DNA from: Aphrophora alni
Lineage: Eukaryota; Arthropoda; Insecta; Hemiptera; Aphrophoridae
Assembly: GCA_963513935.1 (NCBI GenBank)
Contig: OY740766.1
Location: forward strand, 1,456,001 to 1,520,000
Reading direction: 5' to 3'
DNA length: 64,000 bases
Part shown: positions 38,301 to 53,300 of the stretch, one piece after another
Layout of the letters: each line of letters opens with the position of its first letter
Numbering within the stretch: position 1 is the stretch's first letter
Notes under the pieces: model-generated
Seen by the model: the letters and a program-made list of their open reading frames with translations, nothing else
What the model was told of the DNA's origin: nothing
The model's database searches: none
Program-made: the position numbers and the translations under genes

Positions 38301-41300
38301 CAGTTTTCATTCAAAAATGTTAAATTTTAAACACATTTAAAATAACATTTGTCCTAATCTGGCTAATCAATGTAAAGTTGTCTAGCTCACTAATGATATC
38401 CCACAGGCTGTTTATGAACTCCAAAAGAATAAATCACATGGCTGGAAAAGAAGATTAAAAGACTGAATTCTCAAAATATATCTGCCTACAACAAATTATT
38501 GTATCTCTGGTGATGATGTCTTTATCAGACACTGTATACAACTTGTTCCAACTCCTTTTAATATTATAATAACTATTCAGTTAAATTCATTAAAAATATT
38601 TACTAAACCAATTGCAGTCCAATGATCTTTATATTTTTTGTTTCAAACTAACTCTAATTTGTAATTGATAATATAAACCAGATTCATAAATTGGTTTAGC
38701 CAACTAAAAACACAAATTTTTTTTTCACTAAAACATCTATCTACCTTCACCATTTGTTTTCAGGGGATTTGTCAGTGGACTGTCAGTAGGGTTTGTGTTG
38801 ATGTAGCAACTGACGATGATGACTTAATCATTGAAACGTTATCTTGTATTTGTATTGCACAAACAAAGTGTTTTTTGTGGAAGAAAATTGTGTTTAAATT
38901 CATTTTGTAAATAGTTAATGTCCAAGGGCCCAGCGTGAAGTAAGCATGTGTTAAACACATAACGTAAAGTTGCATGTTTTGAATGTAAAAGTCTCCGCCA
39001 TGCAAACTACATTAAAATGTACAAACAGGATATAGATGCAATTAATTTGGACAATATGATTTGGTGCTTTCCTCCTCTTGCCAAAGAACTAATAAAAAGA
39101 GTATCTGTGGTCACAGGTGCTGAGAAAGGAGATACAACTATTGTGGGAGTGATCTTTTGTTGAATGATGAAAAAAAAGAATCTTTTATAAATTGACTTAG
39201 GAAATTTAATTGAGTTAAATCATATTAAAATTGAGGGAAATAGTAAATTTATTAAAGTACAGCCTGTTAAATTGAAAAATGTCTAAATATTTTAGATGTA
39301 AAATGTGAAAACCTACTCTAAAAGAGTTCACAAAATGTTTAGACAACTGTGAACAATATTCTAGACATAATATTTTAAAGATACATGGTTTACCTGTAGA
39401 GTCCAGGAAAGATGTTCTTAGGATGTTGTTATACAGATCTCAATGATTAATCTAAACCATCACTTGGAGAAAATTAGCTTCATGACAGGCCTCCTGTATA
39501 ATTGTTAAATTTGTCGAGAGTTTTACAAGGAACTGATTCTGGAAAAGAAAAAGGAGAAGAAAGGAAATCTGTCTACCCATCACCTTGGCGATACACCCGT
39601 CTATATCAACGAAAACTTTAGTCCTTTCAGGAGAAAACTCTTGGTTGCTAGTTAAGTGAAAAAACAGCAAGGATACAAATACATCTGGGTCGGAGATGGC
39701 AAAGAAGAACATTTCTATGATAAAACAAATTAATTAGTGAAAGTTGAAATGTGTGTAAATGATTTAGATAATCTGTCAGTTACTTTTTAGGGCTAGTAAT
39801 TGTGTACTTGTTTATATATTGTAACATTATGGAGCATAAATGTTATTAAGTAGAACAACATGATTGATTCAAAGATTTGTGAAACCAAATCGGTTAGCTG
39901 TTAAATGTTGGCAACGTACAGCAAATAAACAAAATAAAAAGTCTGTTCAACGATCAAGGCTTCATGCTAGCAATCACGCAGGCAGTTTTTTCTGAACCCT
40001 AGAAAAACTGGTAACTAACGGGACACTCAACAGCTAAAAAATTGAATTCATCCAATCATAAAACACCAGTGCATTGGGAGTGCAAAGTGAGAGAGAGTTT
40101 CATAAAGTGTATTAATAAGGGAAGATTGGGAGACGCAAGGCTTTTTATTTTATTGTCTTGGAGTTGCGACGAGATCAGCGACAGGATTATGCCAAATGAC
40201 GGCCTTTGTATAAGTTGTTAAATTTTAAATATTGCTAAGGAGCAATTCAACGATTGTAAAAGTTTAAGTAATATTATTCAGAAGATTCGTCGACTATATC
40301 AGTTAAAGTTGAGTTGAGTAGTTTATAGATTGGTTCTGTGTGTTTGAGTAGAAGAGTGTTACATTCTTAATATTTATTTTCATTATCAAGATTCCAGTGT
40401 GAAGTGAGAGCTGTGATTAAGTCATTCCAAATGAAATTTAAAAAAATTAAAATGCCAAGAGTATTAAATAGTTAAAGGAGAATTCAACCATCGTATCCAG
40501 CGATTCCGACAACCATCAGATGGAGGAGACGCTTTTACTCACCAAACCTAGGCTGCACAATGTAAGAACACTTGATTCCATAAACCCAAACAACAGTTAT
40601 GATATGTAGACTACAGTTATTAAATTATATTAATCTTTCAGGTTACGAAAGTAAACCACCCTTAGCCTAGTTTTATATTTTATAGTGAATATCAGAGACA
40701 GATTAACAAATCACTGATCATCTATAAATTTTATTTTTATTTTTTTAATACTTAATTTTATAAAATTAGTGTATTAGTTAGAATAGAGTAAATAGACTTG
40801 TATGCGTTTTCTTCAGTTTTAGATTAGATTAAGATCATTGTGTACTAGAGATAAGAATTGAATGATTAATTCTGGTATGGGTGTGTTAGAATGAATTATA
40901 TTTTGATTCTTTATTAATTGATATTGTTTGTTGCTTAAGTTAATAAATTAGATTAATGGATGTGTCTTAGTGCATCATTTAAAATAACTTCCTGGTTACT
41001 GATTATCTACGTGATAAATTGATTATACCCATATTTAAAGTAATTACAAAGAGTTAGTTATAAATTGGCTCCCAAACGCTGGATTCTTTAGATTTAATTA
41101 TTTATAACAAGAAGAAAGTGTTGTTATAATAGAAGTAAATTTTATTTATATTTATTTTAAAGTAGCTTTCTGAAAATTGATTGAGGTTTTCATAATTAGT
41201 ATGATATTACAACTTACTGTCATCAATAGTCAATTGGTGTATAGTTTAAAACAACAGCCATTTCGGCTATTCAGTCATTGCCATTGGATTTTTTTTTTCA

Positions 41301-44300
41301 TTTTCATGGAACACCTAACAAAACACTTTCACAAACATTTAACAAAGTATAAGTGCTTGTTTCATTCTTACTACTTAATCTAGACATTTTTATTTATATG
41401 TGTTTCTACAAAAACCTTACAATGGTGACGAGGTAAATTGGGATTTCTTTCTAAATGAATTACTCATTAAGTTTACAGTGCTTAAAAGTATTTATTGTAA
41501 CTGGAACATATTACAAACAGTGCATGAAGGTGCGTCAGTTCGTGTGATCAGCATATTTCAAGCGGAAATTCACACAACCTTGATAGAAAATATAGCACTC
41601 AGAACATAGTTATCTTTTTGAAGAACCAAGCGGCCATCAAAACTCTGTAAGATAGTATGGGATTTACTAGTAAAACTAAAGTTAGGCAAACTTGTGACAA
41701 TAGGGGATCAGAACCATTTGTGTGGGCATAGAGATGTTCATTAGAAGGTGGTACTAAAGAAAGAAGGAGAGGCTGAGAGAGAGCAAGCCTCTGGAAAGAA
41801 TACCTGGGCTGTAGAACTCCTGGGAAATTGAAACAGTAAAAGATCAAGAGTGCATTATAGACTCAGGAAACCTTAAAGGATCGGACTAGACAATGACGGG
41901 AACTGCAGATTCTGCTAGGAGAGAGAGGAGGACCATCTATTAAATGTTGAATGTGGTTCAGCGATATACGAAAGGGTTGTACAATCTGAGGTTGTACCTC
42001 TTCTTTGACCCCATTATTGACTGCACTTTCTGAAGGAGTTGGGGCTGAGGGGATTTTTATAGGCGAGAATTCCCCAATTGAGTAAAAGTAAGGGCCATAA
42101 TGGATTTCTTGTGGACAAAGTTTAATTAATCCCCTTATCACAACAACAACTATGCTGATAGAATTTGTGATTGCAAATCACATTTAGAATCTTGATTGAG
42201 ACCAATTTTTTTTTCTGACTGTCTATTTGCAGGGTTATAATTTATTTAATGTAAAAGCAGACATTTCTTGTTGAAACTCCATATTATAGGATTAAATAAA
42301 GCAATAAAGCTAAAGTTAAAGCTTAGAGCTAAAAATCTTGTCTCCTCTTCCCATAATGTTAGCGTTGATAAAGTTAAATATTGTAAATTATCTTATACCA
42401 ACAGAACTAGTTATAAAATCAGTAACATTATTTCAACTAAATGTATTCATAAAGTCATCTTTTATTGTACAAAAAATCAAGGGGAAATGTTGGTTAATAA
42501 TAAAGATAAAAAAGAAATGTTAGAAAATAGTGGAGTTTATAAAATATCTTGTCAAGATTGTGACTCCAAGTACATAGGTCAATCAGGTAGATCTATCAAA
42601 TTTAGGATTAAAGAACATGTAAATAGTTGGAAACATGCCTATAGAAACTCTAACTTTTCTAACCAGCTTTAGGACTCAGCTAATAATTTTGATCCGAAAT
42701 TGAATGTTAAACTTTTATATATAGAAAATAAAAGCAATAGATTAAATAATTTAGAATGTTTAGAAATTAATAGATCTATTTTACTAAGGCCTATTTTTAA
42801 CTTAAATGACCAAACTGTAATTAATTGTGCCGGATTACGCTGCCGGAACGCATTAAAAGCATCAAAGATAGTTCAAAAAAGCTTTAAATTGTTGGTTTGA
42901 TGATTCTTTTGAGTAGATTTGGGCACTGGAATGGTTTTTAGGTGTTGTGGGAGCTATTTTAAATTGGGTGTGTGTTTGAAAGCATGGATGGTTTATTTTT
43001 TATTTAAATTACTAGGTTATTTTTGTTGTTGTTATTTAATTTGTTATTACTCTCTATTAAATTTATTCCCTTTGTTACTGTTTTCTCTGAAAAGTCAAGT
43101 GCAAATTTATTTATTCTATATGTTTTAAATGTTATTTTAATTTCATTTGATTTGTATGTATTATGTTGTTTTTTTTTGTTCTGATGTAGTTTTTTTATTT
43201 ATATTTTATTTTAATGTATTTTTTTTCCTAAAGTTAAGTGAAAGAGAAGACCCCCAATGGTCCTAACTTCACCTCATTAATAAATATTCTTATGATTATA
43301 TTATTAATTTAATTATTTATTACTATAACTAAGAATTATCTAAATATATAATATTAAGATAATTAATATTAAAGTCAATATATATAAAACCCACTCACTG
43401 ATCACAAAATCTCTGGATCCAAAAAGCTTAGAGCTATGAATTTTGTAATTGGTTTGGGGTAGTTCTATAGACTCGTACTAAAAAAGGGTCTTGAAAATGT
43501 TACACACCAAGGGTGTTTCTTACCCTTAAAGCATATCTCTAGATCCAAGAAGCCTAGAGCTATGAATTTTTTAACATAGTTTGGGATAGGTAAGTTGACG
43601 CGTACTAAGAAAGGGTTTCGAAAATGTTCCTCTCCAAGGGTGTTTATTACCCCTAAAGCATATCTCTGGATCCAAGAAGCCTAGAACTATGATTTTTTAA
43701 AGATGGTTTGGGTAGGTCTGTAGACATGTACTAAGAAAGGGTTTTGAAAATGGCCCACTCCAAGGGTGTTTTTACCCCTAAAACAAATATCATATCTTTC
43801 TTATTTATGGGTTGATTTTGATCAAAATTGGAGTGTTGCTTTATTTGGGCATAATTTATTTCCATAACACCACCATTAGGATTGTGCTAAAAAAATATAT
43901 ATCTTTATCTTTATAAAACTATCTCAACTATCCCCAGATGAAACTGGGGCCATCAGCTAGTATAGAATATAACATACTATGTTAATATTTGTGTTATACT
44001 GAAGGTTTTCTGAAACAAAATTTTAATGGTATGTTCTATTAAATTGTTATTTTATATATTTCTAATAATATGCTTTATTTTTAAGAGCTGTGAATGCCCA
44101 ACAGTCCAACGGCAGCTTGGTGAATCTATTCTACTCGACCCCTTCGTGTTACATAAAGGCTGTTAATGATGAACAAATTCAATTTCCAACCAAGACAGAT
44201 GATTTCTTCCCATATTCTAGTGACCCTCACTCTTTCTGGTCTGGATATTACACATCAAGACCTGCCATTAAATATTTTGAGAGAATTGGAAATAATTTTT

Positions 44301-47300
44301 TGCAAGTATGTGATTTTTATTTAAGCTTAATCAAAGTAAACTGGGTAAAGTTAAGCTAAAATCATTATTTAATCATTCTTTTCGGGAGTTGGGGATACTT
44401 CCTATTATGTAAAATTTTCAGAAATATTATAGATTAAAAACAAGAGTCATACCACTCTGAATAAAGATGTACATGGATTATAAGTACCCAATTCAGAGGT
44501 TACTTACTTTATTTAAAACCATATGTTCAATCACAGTAAAACGTTTTCTATTTCTATGTTCCTTTGTTTAATCTGAGTTTAGATAAATAATATGAAATTG
44601 TAGAGTTGTTTTGTAATGTAAAATGAGTGATTTGTACAAATATATAATATTTTAGGTTATTAATTAAGAGTTTGTTGTTGCACATTTCATTTATTATTGA
44701 GAATATTTTGAATTTATAGTCCTGCTGATTGTTGATCTGTTACTGTTTCATTGTCTGTTATTTGTCTAATAAATCATTATTTTATTATCACTTAAATTAA
44801 TATTGCATGTATATTGGTTGACTAGTTCTGTACGAAGAATGTATTGGTCTTACAGAACAATATAGAAATTGAATGAATTTTAGGTCACCTCCGCCAAATC
44901 AGAAAACATGACCTTCTTAAAACACACTGGTTATTGCCTTGACCCAACTTAGTTCAGATCAAAACCCAGGGTGCACCACCCTATCACATTCCCCTTTGAT
45001 GTTGTCTGTATTTCGCCTTTCAAACGTCCTTCCATTTACTTTTACTGACCAACGATTTCAATGCATTTATCTTACTTTATATCTCCTACATAAAATTTTT
45101 AAAATTGTTTAACATTTTAAGTACTTTTAATATTAATATTTCCAATTAAATATACATTTCCAAGACTCTATATAATTTCATGATGTAACAAGAACTTTCT
45201 CTCTTGTTTTACGTATTTAAAAATAACTTCAGGCGGTCTCTTATATAGATATCCTAACAAAATTTTAGTCTTTAATTCATCTCGTTTCTTTTCTGACCAA
45301 AACATATTTAAGTTTGCCTAAACTTATAAAAACTATCCCGTTCCTTTTTGTAGGCTTCAAACCATTGCTCTGCTTCTTCAAAATATTTTCTAAGTTAGAT
45401 TAACCTAATTTCCCATTTATCTCATCAAAAACCTCCATTGTTTCTAAAAATATTTTTGGATGTGGTTCTCATCTTCATTATAAAATTCTGGAATAATGGC
45501 ATTGTTATTCACATCCTCATTTACACCATCTGCATATCTACATTTACATATCTACATTAAACCAAATAAAACTTTCGCCATATACTTTTACGTTCTATTT
45601 AACAACTCTTTTTACTTCACCCAAGGTCCAACTATTACATTACACGTAAGTTGAAAGCTCTAGTTCCATTTTGTCAAATCAAATTACATTTGAATGGGGA
45701 AACCTTATTTTTTTGATAATGGTTGAGAAATGTTTTACATTTCTATACATGTTTTATTGTAAATTATACATCCTAGCTATAACTGAGTTATTTCATACTA
45801 TCTTATTTATTATTTCAATATATTGAAATATCACATTCTTACACATTGACCTTTTAATGTGGTTTAAACATTAAAATGAGTTTGTTATTGTTCAGATATG
45901 CAAACAGTTATATGCCCTTGCTAATCTTGATCCCAAAGATCGTGTGAATCTGAATGTAATGAGAGAAGCAATGGGTATCATGCAACATCATGATGCTGTA
46001 ACAGGAACAGAAAAACAAGTTGTTGCATTTGATTACGCAAGGATATTATATAATGGATTTACTGAATGTGGAGGTATAACTGATGTAGCACTAAGGTAAT
46101 ACATTTACTCATGTACATTATTTTAATAATAGTGTTAATCATGTAGGAAATAAAAATATGATATTCACTATTAAATTTAAATCTGTGATTTTCCCAACAT
46201 GAATATTATATTTGATTTTTGTAAAAAAAAATATTATAAACTACTCATTACAGTTAAAACTGGATTTAGTTTAAGTAATTACAATATTTCAAATACAAAT
46301 TTTATCCATAATTCTCAATTTTGGTAAACACGAAGTTAGTTTTACATCATATACAGGCGAATATGTTACCTACCCCTCTTTACTTCTTGTAATTTATGTA
46401 TTAAACTTTCTTTCATTCCATTTTCAAAATTCTATTCTCTTCCACATCCATGCCATAAACCTTTTGAAATCCTAGATTCTATATCTAACTTTTTTTTTAA
46501 CAATTAAAATTTTGTTTATTTCAATCTTGTTACAAATAAGAATTATTTAAATATTAAGAAGTACAAAAAAAAAATCTCATTCTAAGTTAATAATTGTTTT
46601 ATGTTTTAGAAAACTGATGACAAATCAAACCTCAACAAATACTAGTACTGTACCTAATCCAGTTTCTGATTTTCTCTTAAACACCTGCATGTTACTTAAT
46701 ATAAGTGCATGTGAAATCACAGAAACAAATAGTAATTTTGTTGTCACACTATATAATCCACTCAGTCGTCCTGTAACTCATTACGTAAGAATACCCATCA
46801 GTGGAGATTTGGACTATGTCATTCATGATTCTACAGGTGAATTATGATTATATTATTTTAATGTCATTTACAGTGTTTGTTGTTATTATTATGTAAAAGA
46901 TCTATAAAAAACAAAATGTTAAAATTTTAAATTCTTTTCTTTATTTACAGGAACTAAAATTCTCACTCAGACAATACCTATACCAGAATCGGTTTTGAGT
47001 ATGCCAGGACGAGTTAGTAGAGCAAAATATGAACTTATTTTTATAGCTAAAAGTTTACCCGCAGTTGGTTACCGATCTTACTATGTGGGAACAACAACAA
47101 CAAATAAAGGGATTATAGAAACTGTTCAAGAAATGGGGCCATGGTATACAATAGGTCATAAGGTAGGTTTGTCTAAGGAATATTGTGATTAATAGAAGAA
47201 GTTAATTAAATAATTACTAAAACACTAAATTAGCACACAGCTTATGCTGACATGATGGGACGTCAATAATTTCTGTTAATGATATTTATAGAAGATTGAC

Positions 47301-50300
47301 GATCTATCAATATCTGGGTAATTTGACAATCTATTAAAGATTAATGTAAACTCTACAATAAGGAGGAACTTCCAAAATTCTCTATTTTAATACTCATCCA
47401 AATACCACAAGATGACAATATTTTAAAGAAAATTTCTTCCTCTTTCTAAGCACGTATTCAATATTATCGTAGCTCTCATGGTTTTTGGTATATTAACATT
47501 CTACAAAGTGTTACCAAGATGAATCACTCGCGTTTTTCTTTTCTAGTTGTTAAGAAACTGTGAAGAACCGCTCTTTTTATTGTTGTTTTTTAACAGCTCT
47601 GTATATCGTTTGAAATACCAAATTATATTCATTTGGTCTTTAATTTGGTACAAACCAACGGGTCATATGCCTAATAATAGGTGTTTATGACATTATTACT
47701 ATTTTTGGTAAATTTTTTCAAAATGTTTTTTAGCTAATTTCCACCTTTTACGTATTTTTTTTTTTTTATGAAAATTTTATAAATTGATTTTTGTTTTTAC
47801 CAACATTTTATTCACAACTATATTACAAAACTTTTGTATCTTGAAAAACATTTTTTTAAATTTGTTATATGGAATATATGCTTTTCTGTGGCATTTTCAC
47901 TTCATTTTTTGATTACTAACATACTAACTCTAAAATCCTTACCGTACATCTAACATTTTTCAATACACAGATAAAGGTTGACTCAGCTTTGTCATTAGAG
48001 TTATTAAATGTAATTAAAATATGTTTAAAACCAAATTATTTTCAATTCCAGGGAAAGTTTTATGAACATATATACATATACCTGGATTTCCGTCATGCAA
48101 CTTGTGTTGTAGTTTACACTACGCGTTTCGAGAACAGGTTCTCATCTTCAGGTGTAATGTTTACTCACATGTGAGTACGTCAAACAAAAATAAAAAGTAC
48201 AGCACACACACATACACACAAATGTTACCCTTAGTTAGCTTATCATACCCTTGGTTAGCTTCCTGATCATCAAGTCTCCGTATAACATGTTTTAATAGGT
48301 ATTTAATGGAATCATTTTCCTTTACTCTTTCATTTTCAATATGTTTCACATAAGTTTTTGAATTTTGCGTTTGATTACTATCGCCATTGTTTGTAAGTGC
48401 TTTATCCCTTGCCATCAATTTAGATTTAGTTACAACATGGATCTTCCGTCGAGCTAAGGTTTGTCTATCTCTTCTATCCTGATGATGTTCCTTTTCAACT
48501 GGACATCCTCGGTAGCTTGTGGGATGGTCACCTTGGCAGTTAACATGTTTAGCTTCCTGACATTTACAAGGAAACAGCTGTTAAATGTTTTCCAGCGCAT
48601 TTGACCCATGTAAATTCTCTTTGACAATAACCCAGAGTTGACATCATTTATATTGTGGAATTAAGTTAGTATTCTTCCTTAATTATTTGTAATTCTTTCA
48701 CCTTTTGAATATTTACTTGATTCATTCCTAATCATGCCTCCATGATGTTAAATCCTTTTAGTTTTAAGGTTACAATTATATCTTTTTCTTTGCAAGTACT
48801 ATCCAGTCCACTTGCAACAACTCTCATTAGTCTATTGGACGCAATTGCAGTCATTATTAGGCTTAGTCAACTATTATAATAGATATTTGGCTAATATAGC
48901 TGAAGTGTTGTGTTCCAATTGTATGTTTTGTTAAAACTAAAATAAAATGCCACTGGTCACAAATATGTCAGCAGGCTTCCGTGAAAGCTAAAAACTAGTA
49001 CCAGTAACTTCCTTCCTAAAAATATTATTTCGAAATCTTTTTTATATGTTTAGAAAGGAGGTATCATAACTGTGGATGGATTAGCAGGTACCATAACGAA
49101 CATTCAACTAGGAGACAACACAACCTTAGAACAAGACTTCTGGTATTATACAAGCTATGCTGGTAACAATGAAGAATTCCGTAACCGTTCTTCAGGAGCT
49201 TACATTTTTAGACCTTATGGTAGACCAATAATGATAAATCCTCAACCAAAAGTTAAAGGATATAAAGGTAAATTAAAATTTGTTCTATCTCTTGTTTAAT
49301 AATTTTCAATATTGCACACATAAACAAGAATGTATACTACTGGTTGTTCTGTAGTAATTATTTTACTGTTTCTTGTAGTTGTAACTTGTTATAATAATGG
49401 ATTGTTCTATAAATTAATACTGTCATAGTAAGCTCTGTAGGTTAGTTGGTTAACTCACAACCAGAAGGGTTTTAGTGCCACACCAATTTATTATGAGGAT
49501 AAGGCCTCCTTAAGGATTTAGTAATGAGCTGAAATAAGAAGTGTCATCCACTCTTTTGACCTCCTTTCATTCATTCGACCTTGTTTTCCCTCACCTTTTT
49601 CAGTGACTTAGTTATGGCTTTAATGTGTGAGGACTAAGGATCACAAGATTTGTTTTCTTTGACTTTGTTCCACTTTTTAGGTTCTATGTCTTAAGAGTAG
49701 TTTATATGCAAATTGGATCTTTTTACTTTTTTTCAGCTCAGCCAATTGTTGAGGAACATCCTCAAGTTGAGATGAAAATGTAGGATTGTTAATTAACTTA
49801 AGGTTGAAAAGGACATTATCTTCCATCATTGGATATTTCAACTACGATCTTCTAAGACATCGTTTGTGTAATTTCAAAACTGCCTGCCCCAAGATAACAG
49901 TACAAACTGTTTCATATTCTTTTTGATATTTTATGTAATAAATTAAACTTTTTTTTTATTTACATCTGAAAATCATTCATGAATATCTTAATTAATCTAA
50001 CATGTTCAACAATAAAACACAATCTTCCAAAGAGATATGAGTAACATCTTCCCCTTTAAAGATCTAAGATTTCCCTGGGCTTGAATTTTTTTTCTTCTCT
50101 AATCTTAAATCATCTTAATTTTTTGTTTTTACTTAAATCATTAACTAAACTACCTGGAAAACTGTAAATGGGAATTCGTTCAATTTTCACAACTTTTTTT
50201 GGGGTAATATAAGAGTGTGAAATGAATTAAACTTATCAGATACACTACTGTCAGTGAAAAAACTTTTCATTTAACTAGTATTTCGTTTCGAACAGTTCTT

Positions 50301-53300
50301 ATCGCCTTCTATAAAAATCTAATATGACTTTGGTTTAGAACATTTCCCCAAATCTGTGACTTTTCCTCAAAATTTGTATTTTTTCATTTCTGATTACTAT
50401 CTTATCTCTCTCCCCCCCCTCTGACATTATTATAGATAAAGGTCCCCCCTCTGCCTTGGTCTAAGATAAAGGTACTTATAGATATTTTTTCAATTGTAGA
50501 CTTTATAGCTTCTTTTGCAGTATATATCATCAGTGCCGCATTTATGTGCAGGCTATCTAGGCTGCAACCTATAGACCCACACCACCAAATGAAAAAAAAA
50601 AATGCCTGTCATTGGGACGGGCAGTAGAAGTGAAAACTTACTTTGATTTTCAGATATTTAGAGGAACACATCTCTGTTGAAAGATATGTAATGTTCATGC
50701 CTAACCAGGGCCACAAAGCTAAAGATAGGTTTCAAGGCATGAGCAATTTTTTGAAAAAGAATGATATAAACATTAAGAACACCCATGGTCATTCTTAAGA
50801 TAACATTCTTCAATGAGCGAAAAGTATAGTATTCTATTGTTCTTTATTAATCCCTTAGACAAATTTACATTCCTTTAAGACAAATGAACATAATATAGAG
50901 TAGACTCTTGGTAATCTGACAGGTATGGGACCGAAGGGTGTCGGATTACTTTTTCTCTTTCAAGTGTTGTTTTACTTGTTGGACAAAATTGTTAGTGTAC
51001 CAATCATAAAAAAACTTCTTTAGTGACCCAAGTTCATCTTTGACTCATGTATGTAACTAGCAGAGATTCAACCTTAATCTTTTTAAATGCACATGGAAAT
51101 TTTGATTTCCCAACAACCAACAGTTTTACCGCATGACTTCTGATGCATTAGCACATACCATTAGAGTTATTTTTGAAGTTTTCTTCCAGAAACATGTTTT
51201 CCTCTTGAGTGACAAATATTTTTGGTGGGAGTCACCTCCAATTTAAGCTGGTCTCGTCGGCGTTATAAACTTGTTCAGGTATTAGGCCTCGTACAGAAAT
51301 CTCAGTCTCGTCAGCAGACAATTATTCTTCACTCATCTGTAGGAATCGAATACCATGGCACTTTTTGAAATTTTCAAACTAAGCATCACTAGCACAGACG
51401 TTGTTTTGTTTTTGTAATTTCATGATAAAAAAAAAATGGCCTTTTTGTTTCAAAATGTCTCCTGAAATAGCTGCATATGTGCTTCCATTTGTGTTGTTTA
51501 AACCAGGTGTAAATAGCATCTTCAACTTAGAATAACTCCTCCACAGAGTAACTCAATCCAGACAATAGCAATTGACTCAGTTTGCTTTCAAACATTTATG
51601 ATCATTTATCGCCACTAAATCAGCTGGTATCATATTCATGAATATCGCCCCAGCCTGTGAAGGCAGCTTACTAAATAAATTCAATCTGTGCTGTTACAAG
51701 CCATTCTAGTGTGGTAACTGTGGAAGTCTCTATTTTGGCCTTTTTCACATTTAAATTTGAAATAAAAGAAGCGTTTCAACTATATAAATAAAAGGGAGAG
51801 TAAAATATAACAAACAAAATTTTTTTTGTAACTTCTACAATTTATTGCCGACCATGGTTTCTATAAAAGTGGTGTCTATAAACTTACTTGTATCATCTGT
51901 AAAGCAGCTTACGTAGGCCAAACAGGCCGTAGTTTTAATTGTAGGTTAAGTGAACATGAAAGAAGTTGGCGGTTGGGTCACAATGATTCTAGTTTCTCTA
52001 ACCATTTAAAAAATCATTCTGTGTCAGATTCATATAATAACATTAATTTAAGATTCTCCATGTCAATGATAAAAGTAGAAAACTAAATTCCTTGGAAATG
52101 TTAGAAATTAAAAGATTAATTTGTAAAGATTCTAGCCTTGTACCTAACGATCAGGTACAATTTTTATCCAACTCACCTCTATTAAACCCCTTGTTTTCCT
52201 TACGACCATATGTACCCCACCCCCTCCCATCTTCCACTCCCTTACCTTCTTCTTTGTAGTAAGTAACTGTTCTATGTTGAACACGTTGTTTCAAACATTC
52301 CTTAGTCTGTATTGTTGCCTCGTCAATGCCGTTACTGGCGAAACCATGGTCGGCAAGACTCACAATAAATTGTAGAAGTTACAAAAAAATTTTGTTTGTT
52401 TTATTTTAAACATGGATTTCTACCAAGTACCATCGGTCAATAGTATCAATAGTATAAAAGGGAGAGTGAGGATTTTAAGAAATTTAAATGCTTCTCTTCA
52501 TGATTTAATTCTAGAAAGTCCTCTAATTATCCTAATGGCTTTCTATACACATTCTGAAGTGAGGAATCTCCCCACAATACAATTCCAAACTTCAGATAAG
52601 GGTATATTAACCCATAGTAGGCTGTTATAAGTGCCTGAACATTACATTATTGTTTCAGACTCCTCAGTGCAAATAGACTACTACTAATTTTAGCACTGAT
52701 ATAGTCTATATGAGTATTCCATGACAATTTATTGTCAAGGAATTTTGTGTTATTATTTCATCGAGTTCAGTATCACCCTGTTTTAAAGTACAATGGCTAC
52801 AAGCAATTGGATACCTTGTGCTGGGCACTCAATCAATCTTGTAGTGCAGGCTCCTGCCGAGTGCTGTAAGCTTCTTAACTTTTTGGTAGAACTTTGTGTA
52901 TATTTTACAGCTTAGCTAACAGATAAAAAGTTTTAACCAATTGCTTAAAAAAAAGCAGAAACTCACAAACCCATTCTCATGCCAAAAACTAGAACAACAC
53001 ATTGGTCATTCCAAGCAGATGGTACAAAAGCCCTCTTGAGGCTATAAAGATAAAAAAATCCACTTTTTTGAAATTTCAGAGGACAAAGAGAATGTAAGAA
53101 AACCATGTTATTACTCTAAGTTTGCATAACAAAAATAATAGAAAATGGGCACTTGACAGTATTTTGGGATGATATCTTGGGACAAGTAAACAAAATTAAG
53201 TGAAAGTATAGAATTCTAGATTGGACTTTAATATAGCCACCTCACCACCGATATTGTTAATAAACATCATAGGAACAAAACGTGATGGCTTTGAGGTGAA

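Noticed and set aside
41177..41450. A possible fourth alternative exon 7, from ACAATGGTGACGAGG resembling the TMGxDF coding sequence.
   Set aside because: No acceptor/donor pair, wrong length, and the translation does not continue as the conserved segment.
41863..42141. 92-codon - strand frame as a gene.
   Set aside because: No family features; Pro-rich, in an intron, next to retroelement fragments. Left as unassigned.
48121..48153. A bona fide catalytic hammerhead ribozyme.
   Set aside because: The core order fits but an extra base lies between CUGANGA and the stem, and the flanking stems could not be confirmed; reported only as hammerhead-like.
47163..49053. A missing small mannosidase exon between exons 11 and 12, with a candidate near 48054 ([13 protein letters not shown]).
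   Set aside because: Direct alignment of the [14 protein letters not shown] junction with the vertebrate TIENE...FDPDTG region leaves only about 3 residues difference. The candidate does not keep phase and adjoins a retroelement end.
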